A DNA stretch of 64,000 nucleotides from Siphonodentalium dalli (lineage: Eukaryota > Mollusca > Scaphopoda > Gadilida > Siphonodentaliidae): NCBI GenBank assembly GCA_032622095.1, contig CP136061.1, positions 41,667,797-41,731,796 of the forward strand. The letters are read 5' to 3'. Both the position numbers and the translations under genes were made by a program. This document shows, piece by piece, positions 22,400 to 33,312 of this stretch (position 1 is its first letter; each line of letters opens with the position of its first letter). The notes beneath the pieces were generated by a model. The model made no database searches and was not told where the DNA came from. It saw only the letters and a list, made by a program, of their open reading frames with translations.

Positions 22400-22505
22400 A
22401 TTCGATGAATTTATTAATTCGTTTGTTCCTTTGGACATCGAAGACAATTTATGACACGTGTCACAAGCATATGGTCGGACTCCCATGTAAATCACACGAT
22501 GCGCT
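22400..22505 (-). pseudogene. C2H2 zinc-finger fragment
   Basis: A minus-strand frame gives MGVRPYACDTCHKLSSMSK, matching the linker and start of finger 5 of the intact gene at 28802-29587 (TGVRPYACDMCDKSFSMSN). The finger then loses its second half and the frame drifts into non-finger sequence. The fragment is cut at its upstream side exactly where the family B element begins (TTAA, 22506), suggesting that the transposon inserted into a zinc-finger copy. Confidence 0.75.
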
Positions 22506-23007
22506 TTAAAGATGGATTATCTCTTATCAGATAGTTTCGTGGGTATAAAATAATAAATATGAATTGAAGACCTTGTTCGGAAACGCTTCTATCATTAATA
22601 TTTATTTTATTCCGAATATGTTATTATAAAATGAGATGATAAAGTGGGACACTTTATTGTTCTATTTTTAGAACAGACTATTCAGGTGATACCATATATC
22701 GATAGAAATCATAAGAATGTTCTCATAGCTATGATCCGAACGACAAATGTCCCAGATGGATTGTTTGTATTCTTTTATTGCATAGCTGTAAGCGATAATG
22801 AGTCTAATTAATGCTAATTTGTGACAAAAGTGCATATTAAATAAAAAATTATGTTAAATTTTAACAGTGACTACTATTGTTTTTAAACCAGAACATTTTC
22901 GAAATATAATCAATAATAATCGATGCAGGAGTATTCGATTCATATCTAATATTTTATACTCCGGTAACTATATAACACATATTTACAAAGAGATAGACCA
23001 TATTTAA
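22506..23007. mobile_element. TTAA MITE, family B copy 2
   Basis: Begins TTAAAGATGGATTATCTC and ends AGATAGACCATATTTAA. Arms match those of 6663-7190, and the interior shares GTTCTATTTTTAGAACAGAC with the copy at 27085. TTAA lies at 22506-22509 and 23004-23007. Confidence 0.8.
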
Positions 23008-23097
23008 TATATCGATTAATAAGGTTAACTATTTTGGTAAACCGCCTTTAAGATGTATAGATGAATTATCACATAATTATATCACACGTATCTTATT

Positions 23098-23690
23098 ACG
23101 CACTCCGGTGTATACTAATGTACAAATTCTTGATACCTATGGGCGCTGGGGTTTTTATTTATAGATATGGGTTTTTTTTGGGACGCATTCAAAGTTGTAG
23201 TGCGACCCCGAGACCGGTTGTTTTGGGACGCATTCAAAACTTGTAAAATCCGGTAAAATGTGTAGTTGTTATGTCAATAATGTTGATTTTTGGTTTCTGA
23301 TAAGATATGCCAATAAATAATCTGTAAGGCATACCCCTCTCGTTCTGGCATCGATGTGTGCTTGTCGCTGTATCAATGCAACGGGTATTATACGCGACGT
23401 ATCGTGTGTCAGTATTCTCTTTTTTTTTACAAACCCGTACTTTTTATCAGCAAGCACACTGCATACACACATACATAAATTTAGATATTATGAAGTACAT
23501 AGTTGTTATCTATGTCCAGATATTTTACAATGAGTCCATTTTAGTTGGAATATATTTTATTTATGCTTAATAATACAATCTTGAGGGCGTTACCATTTCT
23601 GACGATGGTTTTCTTGTCTTATCTTATACATGTATTGTAAATACCTCCTATGTCAGGGGAACCGCCGACGGCCCGACGTTGGCATACACA
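23098..23690. mobile_element. short copy of the 9618-12040 dispersed repeat
   Basis: Contains one minisatellite unit (CACTCCGGTGTATACTAATG), then CTATGGGCGCTGGGG, TGTAGTGCGACCCCGAGACC, a diverged middle, and GAGGGCGTTACCATTTCTGA, in the same order as at 9618-12040 but in one quarter of the length. An internal duplication repeats GGGACGCATTCAAA (23191 and 23225). Confidence 0.6.
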
Positions 23691-23807
23691 CTCACACAGC
23701 TGTATAGACTTTTTATTAGTATTGTTAATCTAGGGAGGGTTTTATTTTTAGTAGGAATTGTTAGTACTTTTACATATATACAAATACATACCTGGAGGAG
23801 TATTTTA

Positions 23808-23930
23808 CCACGCTTGCGAACCATACCGCGCTTGCGAACCATACCACGCTTGCGAACCATACCACGCTTGCGAACCATACCGCGCTTGCGAACCATACCA
23901 CGCTTGCGAACCATACCGCGCTTGCGAACG
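23808..23930. repeat. 18-bp minisatellite, 7 copies
   Basis: The unit is CGCTTGCGAACCATACCA, with an A/G alternation giving CCACGC or CCGCGC. As 18 is divisible by three, every frame without a stop stays open and encodes six-residue repeats (RLRTIP forward; MVRKRG and VWFASA on the other strand). I regard these as repeat-driven open frames and not genes. Confidence 0.9.
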
Positions 23931-23949
23931 TATATGAACTTGCTTTAGT

Positions 23950-24080
23950 CATAGTTATCATCATCATTAACCAAGCTAGCTATCTTGGTCGAACAATTTA
24001 ACTATCTCCAAACAATCAACTTACATATCTCGATAATCAACTTGTAAACGACCTTGACTATTTTGATTAACATCTTGTCG
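23950..24080. repeat. degenerate repeat of ATTAATCAACTTA type
   Basis: Loose copies of a 20-25 bp word (ATCAACTTACATATCT, AATCAACTTGTAAACG). A longer block of the same type lies at 37880-38160. Confidence 0.5.
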
Positions 24081-24211
24081 TGATTATTCGATTTAAGGAG
24101 GAGGTCAAGTGACCAATTTTTAATGGGCATTTCCATGCAAGTCTCCGCAGCAAAAGTTACAGAGTTGCACATACTTCTGAGTGTGACTTGATGTGGTATT
24201 GAAAACAACAT

Positions 24212-24390
24212 GTATTTATATGGCGGGTCCGCTTGGAACTTGTTCCATTATAATGCTGGTGTATTTATTTTTGAATTTTATATTGACTTTTCAAATGCAG
24301 GTCAAGTGATGTAAGTCCAGAAAAAACTTCTCAAAAATATATTTATTGCAAAATTGTATAATTTACCAAGCGGACCCGCCAGATAAATAC
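24212..24390. mobile_element. 179-bp MITE
   Basis: GTATTTATATGGCGGGTCCG at the left and its inverted form GTATTTATCTGGCGGGTCCG at the right give a 25-bp TIR with one mismatch. Non-coding interior. The word TATGGCGGGTC is also found at the ends of the F2 elements, there pointing outward. Confidence 0.75.
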
Positions 24391-24905
24391 CTGCTATGCT
24401 ATATTTTAATAAGAATAACGTTCATGTACCCCTGTATATATTGGAAAGATAATACATGTAATACCTAACAAAAGCCCGGTGTATATTAAGTTATTAACAT
24501 AATACTCCCACGATAATGTTAGATCATAAACAGATGTATTACATTTGCATCACATTTTTTAAACTGAGACATTTAAAAATTGAGCACAAATGGTCCGGCG
24601 GGCACATCGGAGACCCACATGAACTGTGAACTATCTCTTTGAGTTTTGTTAGTTAAAAACACTCCTTATTAGAATTCGCCGCTTTTGATTTTTCAAATCG
24701 TGATTTCGAAGTTCACATGCAGTTTTTTTTAATTAACGCAGGCTATTATGTATCAACAGAAACAGCGCAGATGACAATAACCGAATTTATATATTATGTG
24801 GCTTTTATGTTACTGGTTGAAAATACACCATATTTAGGGTCGGTGTGAAAAGGCTCCTGGATTTAAGTGTTTTAAACGCTGAAAAGAAAAACATGGCTAT
24901 CTCTG

Positions 24906-25271
24906 AAAGATGATCTAGCCCTTCCTCAATAAGTTTTATATAATTTCCGGGGTATAACATAATAGATATGAGTCGAAGTCACATGTCCGGAAAAGCTTCT
25001 ATCAATTGATATCGATATCGATGTGATACTCAATTGGGATAATTTTTCGTTACTATTCTTATAATTTTTAGATAGAGTTATCCCGCATGCTACGCTCTAA
25101 ATTAACGCGAGCTGCAAAATGACCTAAATTGATTGTATGCATATTATACCAGAACTTTCGAGGTAAAATCAATGCTAAATTATAGAAGTGTTTCCGGACA
25201 GGGGTATTCTATTAGACTATACATAGCAAACTATATAAAACTTATTATATAAAGATATAGACCATCTTCAA
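24906..25271. mobile_element. family B MITE copy 3, degraded
   Basis: The left side carries GGGGTATAACATAATAGATA and CCGGAAAAGCTTCTATCA. The right side carries the inverted equivalents ending AAAGATATAGACCATC. Both TTAA ends have decayed and the interior is shortened. Confidence 0.65.
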
Positions 25272-25366
25272 TGAACACTTAGTCACAGTGAATAAAACTC
25301 TATATGTATGGTTCAAAAAGAAATCATTTGGGTATGACCAAACACTAAGCGTCTTTAATGTCCAAA

Positions 25367-25515
25367 ATGATCTGGCGACCAAATCATGACAAATAAGGTT
25401 TGTTGGCTGTTCCACATGATCTGGTGCACCAAATCATGACAAATAAGGTTTGTTGGCTGTTCCACATGATCTGGTGCACCAAATCATGAAAAATAAGGTT
25501 TGTCGGCTGTTCCAC
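25367..25515. repeat. 50-bp tandem repeat, 3 copies
   Basis: Three units of 49-50 bp starting ATGATCTGG and ending TTGGCTGTTCCAC, nearly identical. The short minus-strand frame here is a by-product. Confidence 0.9.
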
Positions 25516-26224
25516 ATAATACATGTGCAAACTTAAAAAAGCAATGAATCCAATAATGTTTGGCATCTTATACAACAAATCGTGGCTAGACTGTAACTTC
25601 AATACGCGGAAAAGAACGCACTTCTGTATAAAGGCACCACAATGTATGTACTATCGCTGACAATAACTGCATCTTTAACAAAACATCGCATTGTATTTGT
25701 CAAAATAAAGAGGTTTCCGTATGATATAGCTCCATTTGTTGATATTAAGGAATCCGTTTAATCCACGGCCTCGGTTTATCAGTACAATTCGAGAAGCAAA
25801 CAAAGACATTTCGCGCCATTGTTGAGCTGAAGCCTTCGCTAATGTTTAGTCGTCAGAATGGGATAAAAAAAGTCGGACAATTGTGAATTAGATTTGGGTA
25901 GATTTATTCCACATCGATTTGTGCAGATGAATGCCCGTAGCTTCTAATGCTTGCTTACAAATCATAAGTCAAATGATGCCTCCAATGACAATACATGCGC
26001 ACCGTTTATTATAAACGTGATGTGAAGCACTGTGCATATTATAGTAATATAACATAGAGCGTTTCGTGTTAGAATTACATGACAGCTCGGTTATTGTGCC
26101 GTTATGTATTGCATGCGTGAACCTAGAACATATTCGGTTTCCTCGACTCAGTTGCATTAAGTGGGCGTATAATATATTCGAAACCAAATAATACCAGCAA
26201 CCCGAAAGGAGCGAACACATGTAA
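25516..26224. other. no recognisable feature
   Basis: AT-rich. A 134-codon minus-strand frame (25969-26373) runs partly through the degenerate repeat at 26225 and has no family resemblance. Confidence 0.4.
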
Positions 26225-26520
26225 ATTATGTCAACAAGTTGGGTGAAGTTTATGTGACACAAATTGGGTAAAAAATGGGTAACTTTACCCACAATTGGGT
26301 AACACAGTTCTGCCCAAGTGAATTGGGTACTTAAATTTGTCCCTTGTCCAATTGTGTAAGAATGGAGTAACAATTACACAACAATTGTGCAAACCTGATA
26401 CACGTGAATTAGGTAACTTCTCACACATGACTTGAGTATAATTACACCATTACATTTGTTAACACCCCACATACAAATTGGGTAACGTCCCACACACGAG
26501 TTGGGTACAATTATATTAAT
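26225..26520. repeat. degenerate AATTGGGTAAC repeat
   Basis: About ten variants of AATTGGGTAAC on either strand within 300 bp, with spacing of about 20-40 bp. Similar TTGGGTA/CAACGTT words occur in the fold-back at 39691. Confidence 0.5.
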
Positions 26521-27084
26521 GATTTATTCCCAACCATTTGAAAGCTCAATATTCGGAAATTTTTTGAGCAAATTTTAGATATATTCGGTCAAATTCGAAC
26601 AATGTTCGTCAAATTGTATGGTATTTCAGGGGAAACTATAGCTAATTACAATATGTTTCACATTTCTGCCCGAATTATACATATTTAAGGTTAGTTTGAA
26701 TATATTATGTTGTTATATTTCTTTGTGTATACTCTACAACTGTGATACAACCATGAATACATCATGTTAACAAATTTGGGGGAAAAGTCTCAGCCCCCTT
26801 AAAAATGTGGGCGCCCGTACGACTAAGCCTTTTGGTGTGGTGGTTTAACACCTCTGAAAGTTCTGGAATAACAAATGAGGCACATGAAACCATTGTTATG
26901 TAAACATAACTATTACAGTGATTTGTCGACAAACATTGCTTATCGCGAAGTAAGTAATAATTTAGTCTAAATATTATTATTAGAATATTTTTGTCAATAC
27001 TTTTTCAAAAACCAAATTGGTATCTTATTGGACTAATTAGACATTGATTGGCAATGCCACTGACTTTAACAGTAATTTAACAGT
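26521..27084. other. no recognisable feature
   Basis: AT-rich, nothing supported. Confidence 0.4.
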
Positions 27085-27317
27085 ACAGCACATATATGGG
27101 AACGACCTAATTATCGCTATCACTATATGGTGTGGCCTGGCTGGTCTGTTCTAAAAATAGAACAATAAACGGTCCCACTTAATCATCTCATTTTATTATA
27201 AAATATTCGGAATAAAATCAATATTAATTGTTAGAAGCTTTTCCGGAAATGATATTTATTATTTAATACCCACGAAACTATTTCAAAATTGTTATATGAA
27301 GAGATAATCCATCTTAA
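27085..27317 (-). mobile_element. family B MITE copy 4, truncated
   Basis: Read on the minus strand it starts TTAAGATGGATTATCTCTT and follows copy 2 (22506) through AATAAATAT, GCTTCTAACAATTAATATTG and GTTCTATTTTTAGAACAGAC, then loses similarity at about 27085. The second TIR is missing. It abuts the zinc-finger pseudogene at 27326. Confidence 0.7.
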
Positions 27318-27325
27318 AGGTTTGC

Positions 27326-27690
27326 AATATGAGAAAACGATCTTCTCCATGTGCCATCAACTCGCAAGGCTTCGAGAATGGATCTCCACATATGTCACAC
27401 ACATATATATATATATATACCAAGAGAATCGGTTTATAAGTTACCAGTACATTTAAATGTATGAACGACATCTATTGTTACGGGCGAGCAAGTGTATGAA
27501 TCAGTCTGTTCCTTGTCAGACCGTTTGACATCGAAAACGATTACTCGCACATGTCGCATGTAAATGGTCGGACTCCCATGTGAATCACTCGGTGCGTTTT
27601 AAGATGACAAGCTTGTATGAATGATTTCTCATATACCTCACAATCGAATGGTCTACACGGATGAGTGTGATCGTCTGTATGAATGAGATA
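27326..27690 (-). pseudogene. C2H2 zinc-finger pseudogene A
   Basis: Nucleotide stretches match the intact gene at 28802-29587. TCAACTCGCAAGGCTTCGAG corresponds to finger 7. GAAAACGATTACTCGCACATGTCGCATG with GGTCGGACTCC corresponds to finger 5. GATGACAAGCTTGTATGAATG corresponds to finger 4. Frames are broken, a dinucleotide run (AT)n interrupts finger 7, and finger 6 is missing. It is therefore a non-functional paralogue. Confidence 0.75.
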
Positions 27691-27706
27691 CGTTATATAG
27701 TGTGCT

Positions 27707-27990
27707 TTATATGGACTTAATTATTATAGTATAATTTATTGACATATGGTACATTTTGTATGGTCGATCGACCCAGTGAATCTGTTTATGGGATTTCAGG
27801 ATATTCAGATGAGCAAACGAATTTCCACATACGGCGCAAAATTTGCATTGGCCATTCCCATTACAAATTCTTCTGTGTATTGTCCTGCTATTGAACATCG
27901 AAAATGATTTGTTTCACGTGTCGCACGCATATGGTCGGTCTTCCATGTTGATTTTCAGAAGACAAGCTTGCGTCAATGATTTTGTTTACA
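27707..27990 (-). pseudogene. C2H2 zinc-finger pseudogene B
   Basis: A 63-codon frame holds CAVCGNSFAHLNILKSHKQI followed by HWVDRPYKM, clearly finger 6 and its unusual WVDRP linker from the intact gene (CKVCGNSFAHSYALIAHKRI). Upstream DNA to about 27990 matches finger 5 and part of finger 4 out of frame. A second decayed copy, adjacent to pseudogene A and in the same orientation. Confidence 0.75.
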
Positions 27991-28801
27991 CATGTATATA
28001 GATTTGATTTGGGTAACTTAGTGGCCTGTTAATACTGATAAATAAACAGGTTGTTTGATAAATATATTAAGGAAAATTATATTGATGAACTTCAGTGACA
28101 ACAGTTAGTCATCGAAATCGGCCATGACAATAATCAATCTAGACGAAGTTTGCTTGGTCCACATCAGCTTGGGATATCTGTTGGGTTGATGTTGGTTTGG
28201 TTCTTCTATAACAGACTTTAAGCTCAGAATCGTGGGCGGGATTTATCTTGCATGTATGTCTTCGGATTGGGTCAAATTGACGCTTAGCGTATATGAACAC
28301 AGTAAAACATGTGGAAACATGCGTATATCAGAGGTCCGTTGGTTGTCAAAGCAACGATATTTATACGTAAAGAAAGCCTTGATTTTCCAAAATAATTTCG
28401 ATTTGTCGCGCTATCAGTAAATGTATGTAAACAATATATTAAGCGATTGTATCATCACATTACCTTCTTCTTTCACCGTAAATGATATATCATTTTGAAG
28501 ACATATTAATCGTGGACAGATCATTAGTCACATTCAGGGGTTCGCGCGAATGCCCGGGCTCAATGTGAAAATGTAGAACGTCTTTTCAATGAAAGTCTGT
28601 TATAGAGAGCAACATGACAGGATTCGGTGCAAAACAGCATCAACCCAACGGATATACCAAGCTATTGTGAACCGAAAAGACTTGGCCTATACACAATGCC
28701 ATGTAAAACGCCGTGGCAACATTCGACATCAAATATGCAACAGCATTAAATTTGGCGTGGTACATGTTTCTAATTTCGAGGGGTGCAATAGTGAACACTA
28801 A
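27991..28801. other. no recognisable feature
   Basis: Sequence downstream of the zinc-finger stop codon. No exon or repeat that I can support. Confidence 0.4.
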
Positions 28802-29587
28802 TTAGGATGTGTCTAAATCATGAAATTTCTCATGGGATTTAAGATTTGCAAGATGAGAAAATGATCTCCCACACATGTCACATTCATGAGGGCGATCATC
28901 TGTGTGGATGTTGTTATGAGCTGTCAACTCGCAAGGCTTCGAGAATGAATCTCCGCATATGTCACATATGTGTGGTCGATCAACCCAGTGAATCCTTTTA
29001 TGTGCTATCAGGGCATATGAATGCGCAAACGAATTTCCGCATACTTTGCATTGATACGGGCGATCGCCAGTATGAATTCGTTTGTGCCTTGTCAGACTGT
29101 TGGACATCGAGAACGATTTATCGCACATGTCGCATGCATATGGTCGGACTCCGGTGTGAATCACGCAGTGGGTTTTCAGGTTACATGCTTGTGTGAACGA
29201 TTTCTTGCATATATCACATGTGTGCGGACGGAATCTTGAATGACTTTTCATATGTCTCGAAATGGACCCCGGATTAGCAAACCGCTTGTTGCACACATTG
29301 CACGCATAGTCGCTAGTAGCTTCAGAGTGGGCTAATTTGTGACGCGTAAGAGTTCCCGACTCCATAAAAGACTTATTGCAGATATCGCACGTAAACGGCC
29401 GATCCCCAGTATGTGTCCTCATGTGTCTCGCAATGTTACGATGCTGAGCAAAGCTTTTACCACAGACGTCGCACTGGTGCACGGATTCATTTTCGACAAC
29501 TTCCTGTTGGTGTGCGCTCAGTATCCCAATATCATCCTCGGTTCCAGAGAGAAGTTTACCGCAAGAATAAGTCACATTCTGTTCCAT
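28802..29587 (-). CDS. eight-finger C2H2 zinc-finger protein
   Basis: A 261-residue intronless frame with eight classical C-x2-C-x12-H-x3-H fingers at about residues 39-59, 67-87, 96-116, 124-144, 152-172, 180-200, 208-228 and 236-256. Most are joined by 7-residue linkers of the TGxRPY type, and the linker between fingers 2 and 3 is one residue longer. Such proteins normally bind DNA in the nucleus, one helix per finger. Helix contacts (-1,2,3,6) read Q-R-N-R, E-G-T-R, N-G-S-R, Q-C-N-T, M-N-S-R, H-Y-A-A, K-C-E-A, H-A-N-S, so finger specificities differ. The 38-residue N-terminus has no recognisable KRAB, ZAD, BTB or SCAN domain. An in-frame stop lies 9 codons upstream of the chosen Met, so the frame either starts here or begins inside an exon. 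All zinc ligands are intact, unlike the neighbouring copies. Target and function are unknown. Confidence 0.88.
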   Translation of the reverse strand: MEQNVTYSCGKLLSGTEDDIGILSAHQQEVVENESVHQCDVCGKSFAQHRNIARHMRTHTGDRPFTCDICNKSFMESGTLTRHKLAHSEATSDYACNVCNKRFANPGSISRHMKSHSRFRPHTCDICKKSFTQACNLKTHCVIHTGVRPYACDMCDKSFSMSNSLTRHKRIHTGDRPYQCKVCGNSFAHSYALIAHKRIHWVDRPHICDICGDSFSKPCELTAHNNIHTDDRPHECDMCGRSFSHLANLKSHEKFHDLDTS

Positions 29588-29959
29588 GATTTGGACACAA
29601 TCACCACAGCCGCCTTATAAAATAATGCCGCTTACAAAAAGACCAAAGCTAGCCTAACAAACATGTTCAACTTATAAATGCGATTTTATAAAGGAAAGAA
29701 GTTTATAGAAATAATTATGGTCTTTTAAACATGAGATATTTGTTGGGCGATGAAAAAAAAGTAGTGCATAGCGTTATGCCCAATCATCTTGGGAGCTGTA
29801 TTCCAGATCATCTACTCGAACTATTATGTCAAAATTACATTTGGTGGGATTGGGAGAACATGGCGATGGCCGAGATGTGTTTCCGGATCTTCCAAACTGG
29901 ACTTCCGATGTATTTCGTAAATATTAGGCATAAAAATACATTTGTTTCAGATAACCCTC
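29588..29959. other. upstream flank of the zinc-finger gene
   Basis: Presumed 5' region or intron of the minus-strand zinc-finger gene. I see no convincing promoter or splice site. Confidence 0.3.
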
Positions 29960-30770
29960 CCCCGTTATATAGTACTAGAAGCCCTGAAGGTGACCCGACT
30001 TCGTCCGGGCTTTGACCTTGAATTGACCATTTTGAAGGTGAAGATCAGGTGGGGTCAAACACCAACACCCCAAAAATGTTGGAAATCGGCCCAGCGGATA
30101 CCGGGAAATCGGCCCAGCGGATACCGAAATACCCTATGCATCAAACTTCGTCCGTAAAAATCCGCCAGTTTAACCCGATTTGATCTCCACTCAAGTATAT
30201 AAACGCGCCTCATATACACACGCTCATTAATTATCAAGTTTCAACGTAAAGATAAATTACCATCGGTGCCCGATATATCGCCAAGACGTCTGAAACAGTC
30301 AAATGCATCGGCCGGTTAAGCGTTAACGTGATCTAACGTTATGACCTCTAACAACGTCATAGAAGTTACGCATTGTTTTTATCCTGATGGAAGATATAGT
30401 ACCACTTCTTCTTGATAATTGAGGCAGATAACTAAAACAGATACATACGCATTATATATCGTTGGAAAGAGGAAACACGAAAGATTATCACAGTGTAATT
30501 ATTATGACTGGCATTTTATTATTCGCGCTGTTTCGAATCGATTTGTAAGCACCGAACTCAAATGAAAGTCCCGTAACACAGCGTAAAAACAGATTTGACC
30601 TCGGCACGTGAAAAGTTGAGCTCGGATCTGAAAATTAATAGGCCTATGCCCGTTCCCGGTCGAAAATACCACCACATACCAAGTTTCATCGAAATCGGCT
30701 CGGTCGTTTTCGAGTTCATCGCGAACACACAGACCACACACACACACACACACCCTCACACACACAGATC
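29960..30770 (+). mobile_element. SINE/RTE-like retroelement remnant
   Basis: Starts near ACTAGAAGCCC...GACCCGACTTCGTCCGGGC and ends near CCAAGTTTCATCGAAATCGG, TTTTCGAGTTCATCGCG and a (CA)n tail. Both end types resemble those common in RTE-related LINEs and their SINEs in invertebrates. A tandem duplication of AATCGGCCCAGCGGATACCG lies at about 30084-30127, and AGTATATAAACGCGCC (TATA-like) near 30194. No RT frame. The assignment rests on pattern memory. Confidence 0.4.
30726..30770. repeat. (CA)n microsatellite
   Basis: An ACACAC run interrupted once by CCTCAC. Probably the tail of the retroelement remnant. Confidence 0.85.
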
Positions 30771-31599
30771 TTCCAAAATATATAATAGATATCTGTATCT
30801 ACAATACATTAAGGGCTGTTATTTCCTTGTGCGTTATGTGAATTTAACGGAATTTAACCCCCTCCCTACCCTAATATTACCCATTCGTTACCGGACACGA
30901 ATACTTTTTTATAGTTTAAACATATTTTATTTGCTCAATGCATATAGTATTAACATACACACAGGAAAAAGGGATGGGATGACAAGTGCTGTCACTAACA
31001 GTACTTTTTTATTTGGCCTTATTGCCCATGTACATGTAGGTCTACAATGTATAGAATCGTTTATTTTACAGTACCCGCAATATGTACTGCTATGACAAAA
31101 TGACATCGGTCGGGATTCGGGACACCAAGTGCCATGTTCTCCCTAAGATTTATGATGACGTAATTATATTTATTAATATAAAGCTGTTTCATGTTTCATA
31201 TTAAACATCGTAAATACTATATACCTATTCACCTCACCTATGATCATATAGTAACTCCCTGGCTACCATCTTGGCATCCACCCTGTATCCAGTTGATATG
31301 TTTTATCATAATGGACCAGAATAGCCACATATTTTTGTTCATCTCAGTTCCGTTTCAAAGTTCTGCCCATTTCCTTTCAATAATATGGCAAGAATCACAA
31401 AAGAGGTTCTCCGCAAAATTCCATACTGCAACTTTAAAATTAATTTGTCATGCCCCATACGGAACTGGGACAAACATAATAGAACGTAGTTGTCAGTTAA
31501 TTAACTAACACGTATAATAACCAAGTGAGTCACAATTTACTACGTTGTCGGATAACGCAGAGAATAATGTTCGGGATATATGTAAAAAATTAACTTTTT
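30771..31599. other. no recognisable feature
   Basis: AT-rich. The 166-codon forward frame beginning at 30595 crosses the retroelement and microsatellite and is not a credible gene. Confidence 0.4.
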
Positions 31600-32520
31600 A
31601 CAAATTTGGTTGCCATTTTGGAAGCCATCTTGAGCAATTTGGTCTATAAACACCGTAGTGTGACACATTTAAGATAGACCAAAACAATAAATACCTTTGA
31701 TACCAATGATAGTTGCATTTTACTTAAAACAATTGTCCAACCCTGAAAAGTGAATTTTTGCCGATATTTATGTCAAGTTTGTGAGAGAAAAATCCAATAT
31801 TTCTGGTGATGTCAGTGGTGACAATAGAAACAATGATCCATGGTGGATCAGACATGTTAGTATTCAATGTATATAATACAGATACGCCAATTTTATATAT
31901 CAACCACAACTTGTAAGCCATTGCAGGACACCCTGGGGCAATATTTACCATTTTTCATATTTTCGGCGGCCATTTTGGAATTTTTCTACACCAATTTCAT
32001 TCCCATTGAAGTAAAACATCCGTCCAATAAAATTAAGCACTTAGTTGTTGACATTCTATTAACAGTCTGTGTGGTTTGTCGTTAAAATGACTATCAAAAT
32101 CGTCTTGCAAAAAAAATCGAAAATTTCACCCCTCTTTTTCAAATCCTCTTTCTGTATCTATTGCGGAACCATCGTCAATGGCAAATGTCTTAAAATGACG
32201 CTATAATATCACGTTTGATGTCTGTCTCAAACAATTGCCATTTACTAATGATTAATGTGAAGATATGGTAAAATATTAATTAAATTTCCTATTTTCGTGC
32301 ATATGACGTCATTTTTCGGCGGCCATTTTGAATGTTTTTCGAAATTATTTGCCGTCATTTTAAAGAAGTACATCATACCAACAAAATGGCATACATTTTG
32401 TCTGTGTCTTTTGCTAACAACCGATCTATTACAGCGATTAAATACAGCTGGTCGGAATTAGAGGAAATGGCGGCCATCTTGGATTCAAATGGCTCTAGCA
32501 CCTAGTAGGGCCACCTTTAT
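31600..32520. repeat. diverged repeat with GGCGGCCATTTTG motif
   Basis: The motif occurs at about 31610 (variant TTGCCATTTTGG), 31966, 32311 and 32470 (GGCGGCCATCTTGG). The spacing between the second and third is 345 bp, and the sequence after each is weakly similar (TTTTTC, then CCAA-AAAAT, then GTCTGTGT). Likely two or three old tandem units of an unknown repeat. A lone copy of the motif is at 8130. Confidence 0.5.
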
Positions 32521-32592
32521 TTTTCGGTGAAATCTGGATTCTTTATCTGGATACCATAGGGAACAATAAAAATAAGGTTATTTGTAATCATC

Positions 32593-32606
32593 GGGGGGGG
32601 GGGGGG
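32593..32606. repeat. poly-G run
   Basis: Fourteen consecutive G. Nearby, GCATCCCTG at about 32652 resembles a hAT right end, but no matching left end was found. Confidence 0.9.
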
Positions 32607-33003
32607 TGCAGGTGGACCTTATTGGCTCCCCGACTATACCCTGCTGATGGGGCATCCCTGGCATAACCAAGACGGCTGTTGAATTTGTATACACCTCACT
32701 CATACGGTTCATACCAGCCATTTCAAGACTACAACTCCGATTTATTTGAAATTTCACATGCGCATTGCAATGTAGCTGAAAAATGTGTTGGCATCAAATC
32801 GATATTTTTAAAACATATATATCATCTACAAAATTATCTGGAAAGTGAGAAAGGTATGCCGGTCATTAGAAGTGAAAACTAATAAACAAAAATTATTGTG
32901 GCATCTTATAGATTAGGATTTCAGGATGAGGAGAGGGACCATCATTTTACAAAATAACTCACTGTTTGATCTATAAACCCATGCAAATGAATGCAAGCCT
33001 CTA

Positions 33004-33312
33004 TTGTTTAAACACCGGTATGTGGCCACTCGTTTGTTTGTTTGTTCGATCACCAATGAAGCAAGAAATGAAATATGGTTCAACCTCCTTAAATATTTTG
33101 ACATACCTTGCTTCATTGAAATATATAATTTGTGCACAATTGATCAACTAATGGTGCTTCTGTCTTGTATCCCATTGCATGCTGTTGAGAAGATAAGTGA
33201 CCTTAGTGCATTTGTCCTGTTCACAACTCGCAGTAGTGTTAAAATGTGGAAACTCTATCATAAACGCCTTAAAGAAATTACAGATGCGAACATGATCACT
33301 GTCACGTGACGC
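33004..33312 (+). pseudogene. probable non-LTR retrotransposon ORF2 C-terminus
   Basis: A 101-codon frame with a pattern typical of the region after the reverse transcriptase in many invertebrate LINEs: ARNEIWFNLLKYF, then LCTIDQLMVLLSC, then FVLFTTRSSVKMW, then a stop. The downstream sequence contains ACGAAACGTTGG and a GGAGGAAATAAAGG end near 33835, consistent with a 3'UTR. The upstream reverse transcriptase is absent, so it would be a 5'-truncated copy. A cellular origin is not excluded. Confidence 0.4.

Noticed and set aside
23648-23948. ORFs of 88 and 89 codons on opposite strands
   Set aside because: Both owe their length to the 18-bp minisatellite.
25969-26373. 134-codon minus-strand ORF
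   Set aside because: It overlaps the degenerate AATTGGGTAAC repeat and lacks any family pattern.
29731-30015. 94-codon ORF upstream of the zinc-finger gene
   Set aside because: It runs into the retroelement remnant and has no recognisable domain.
30595-31095. 166-codon forward ORF, the longest after the zinc-finger gene
   Set aside because: It crosses a retroelement 3' end and a (CA)n tract encoding a His/Thr run. Not a plausible protein.
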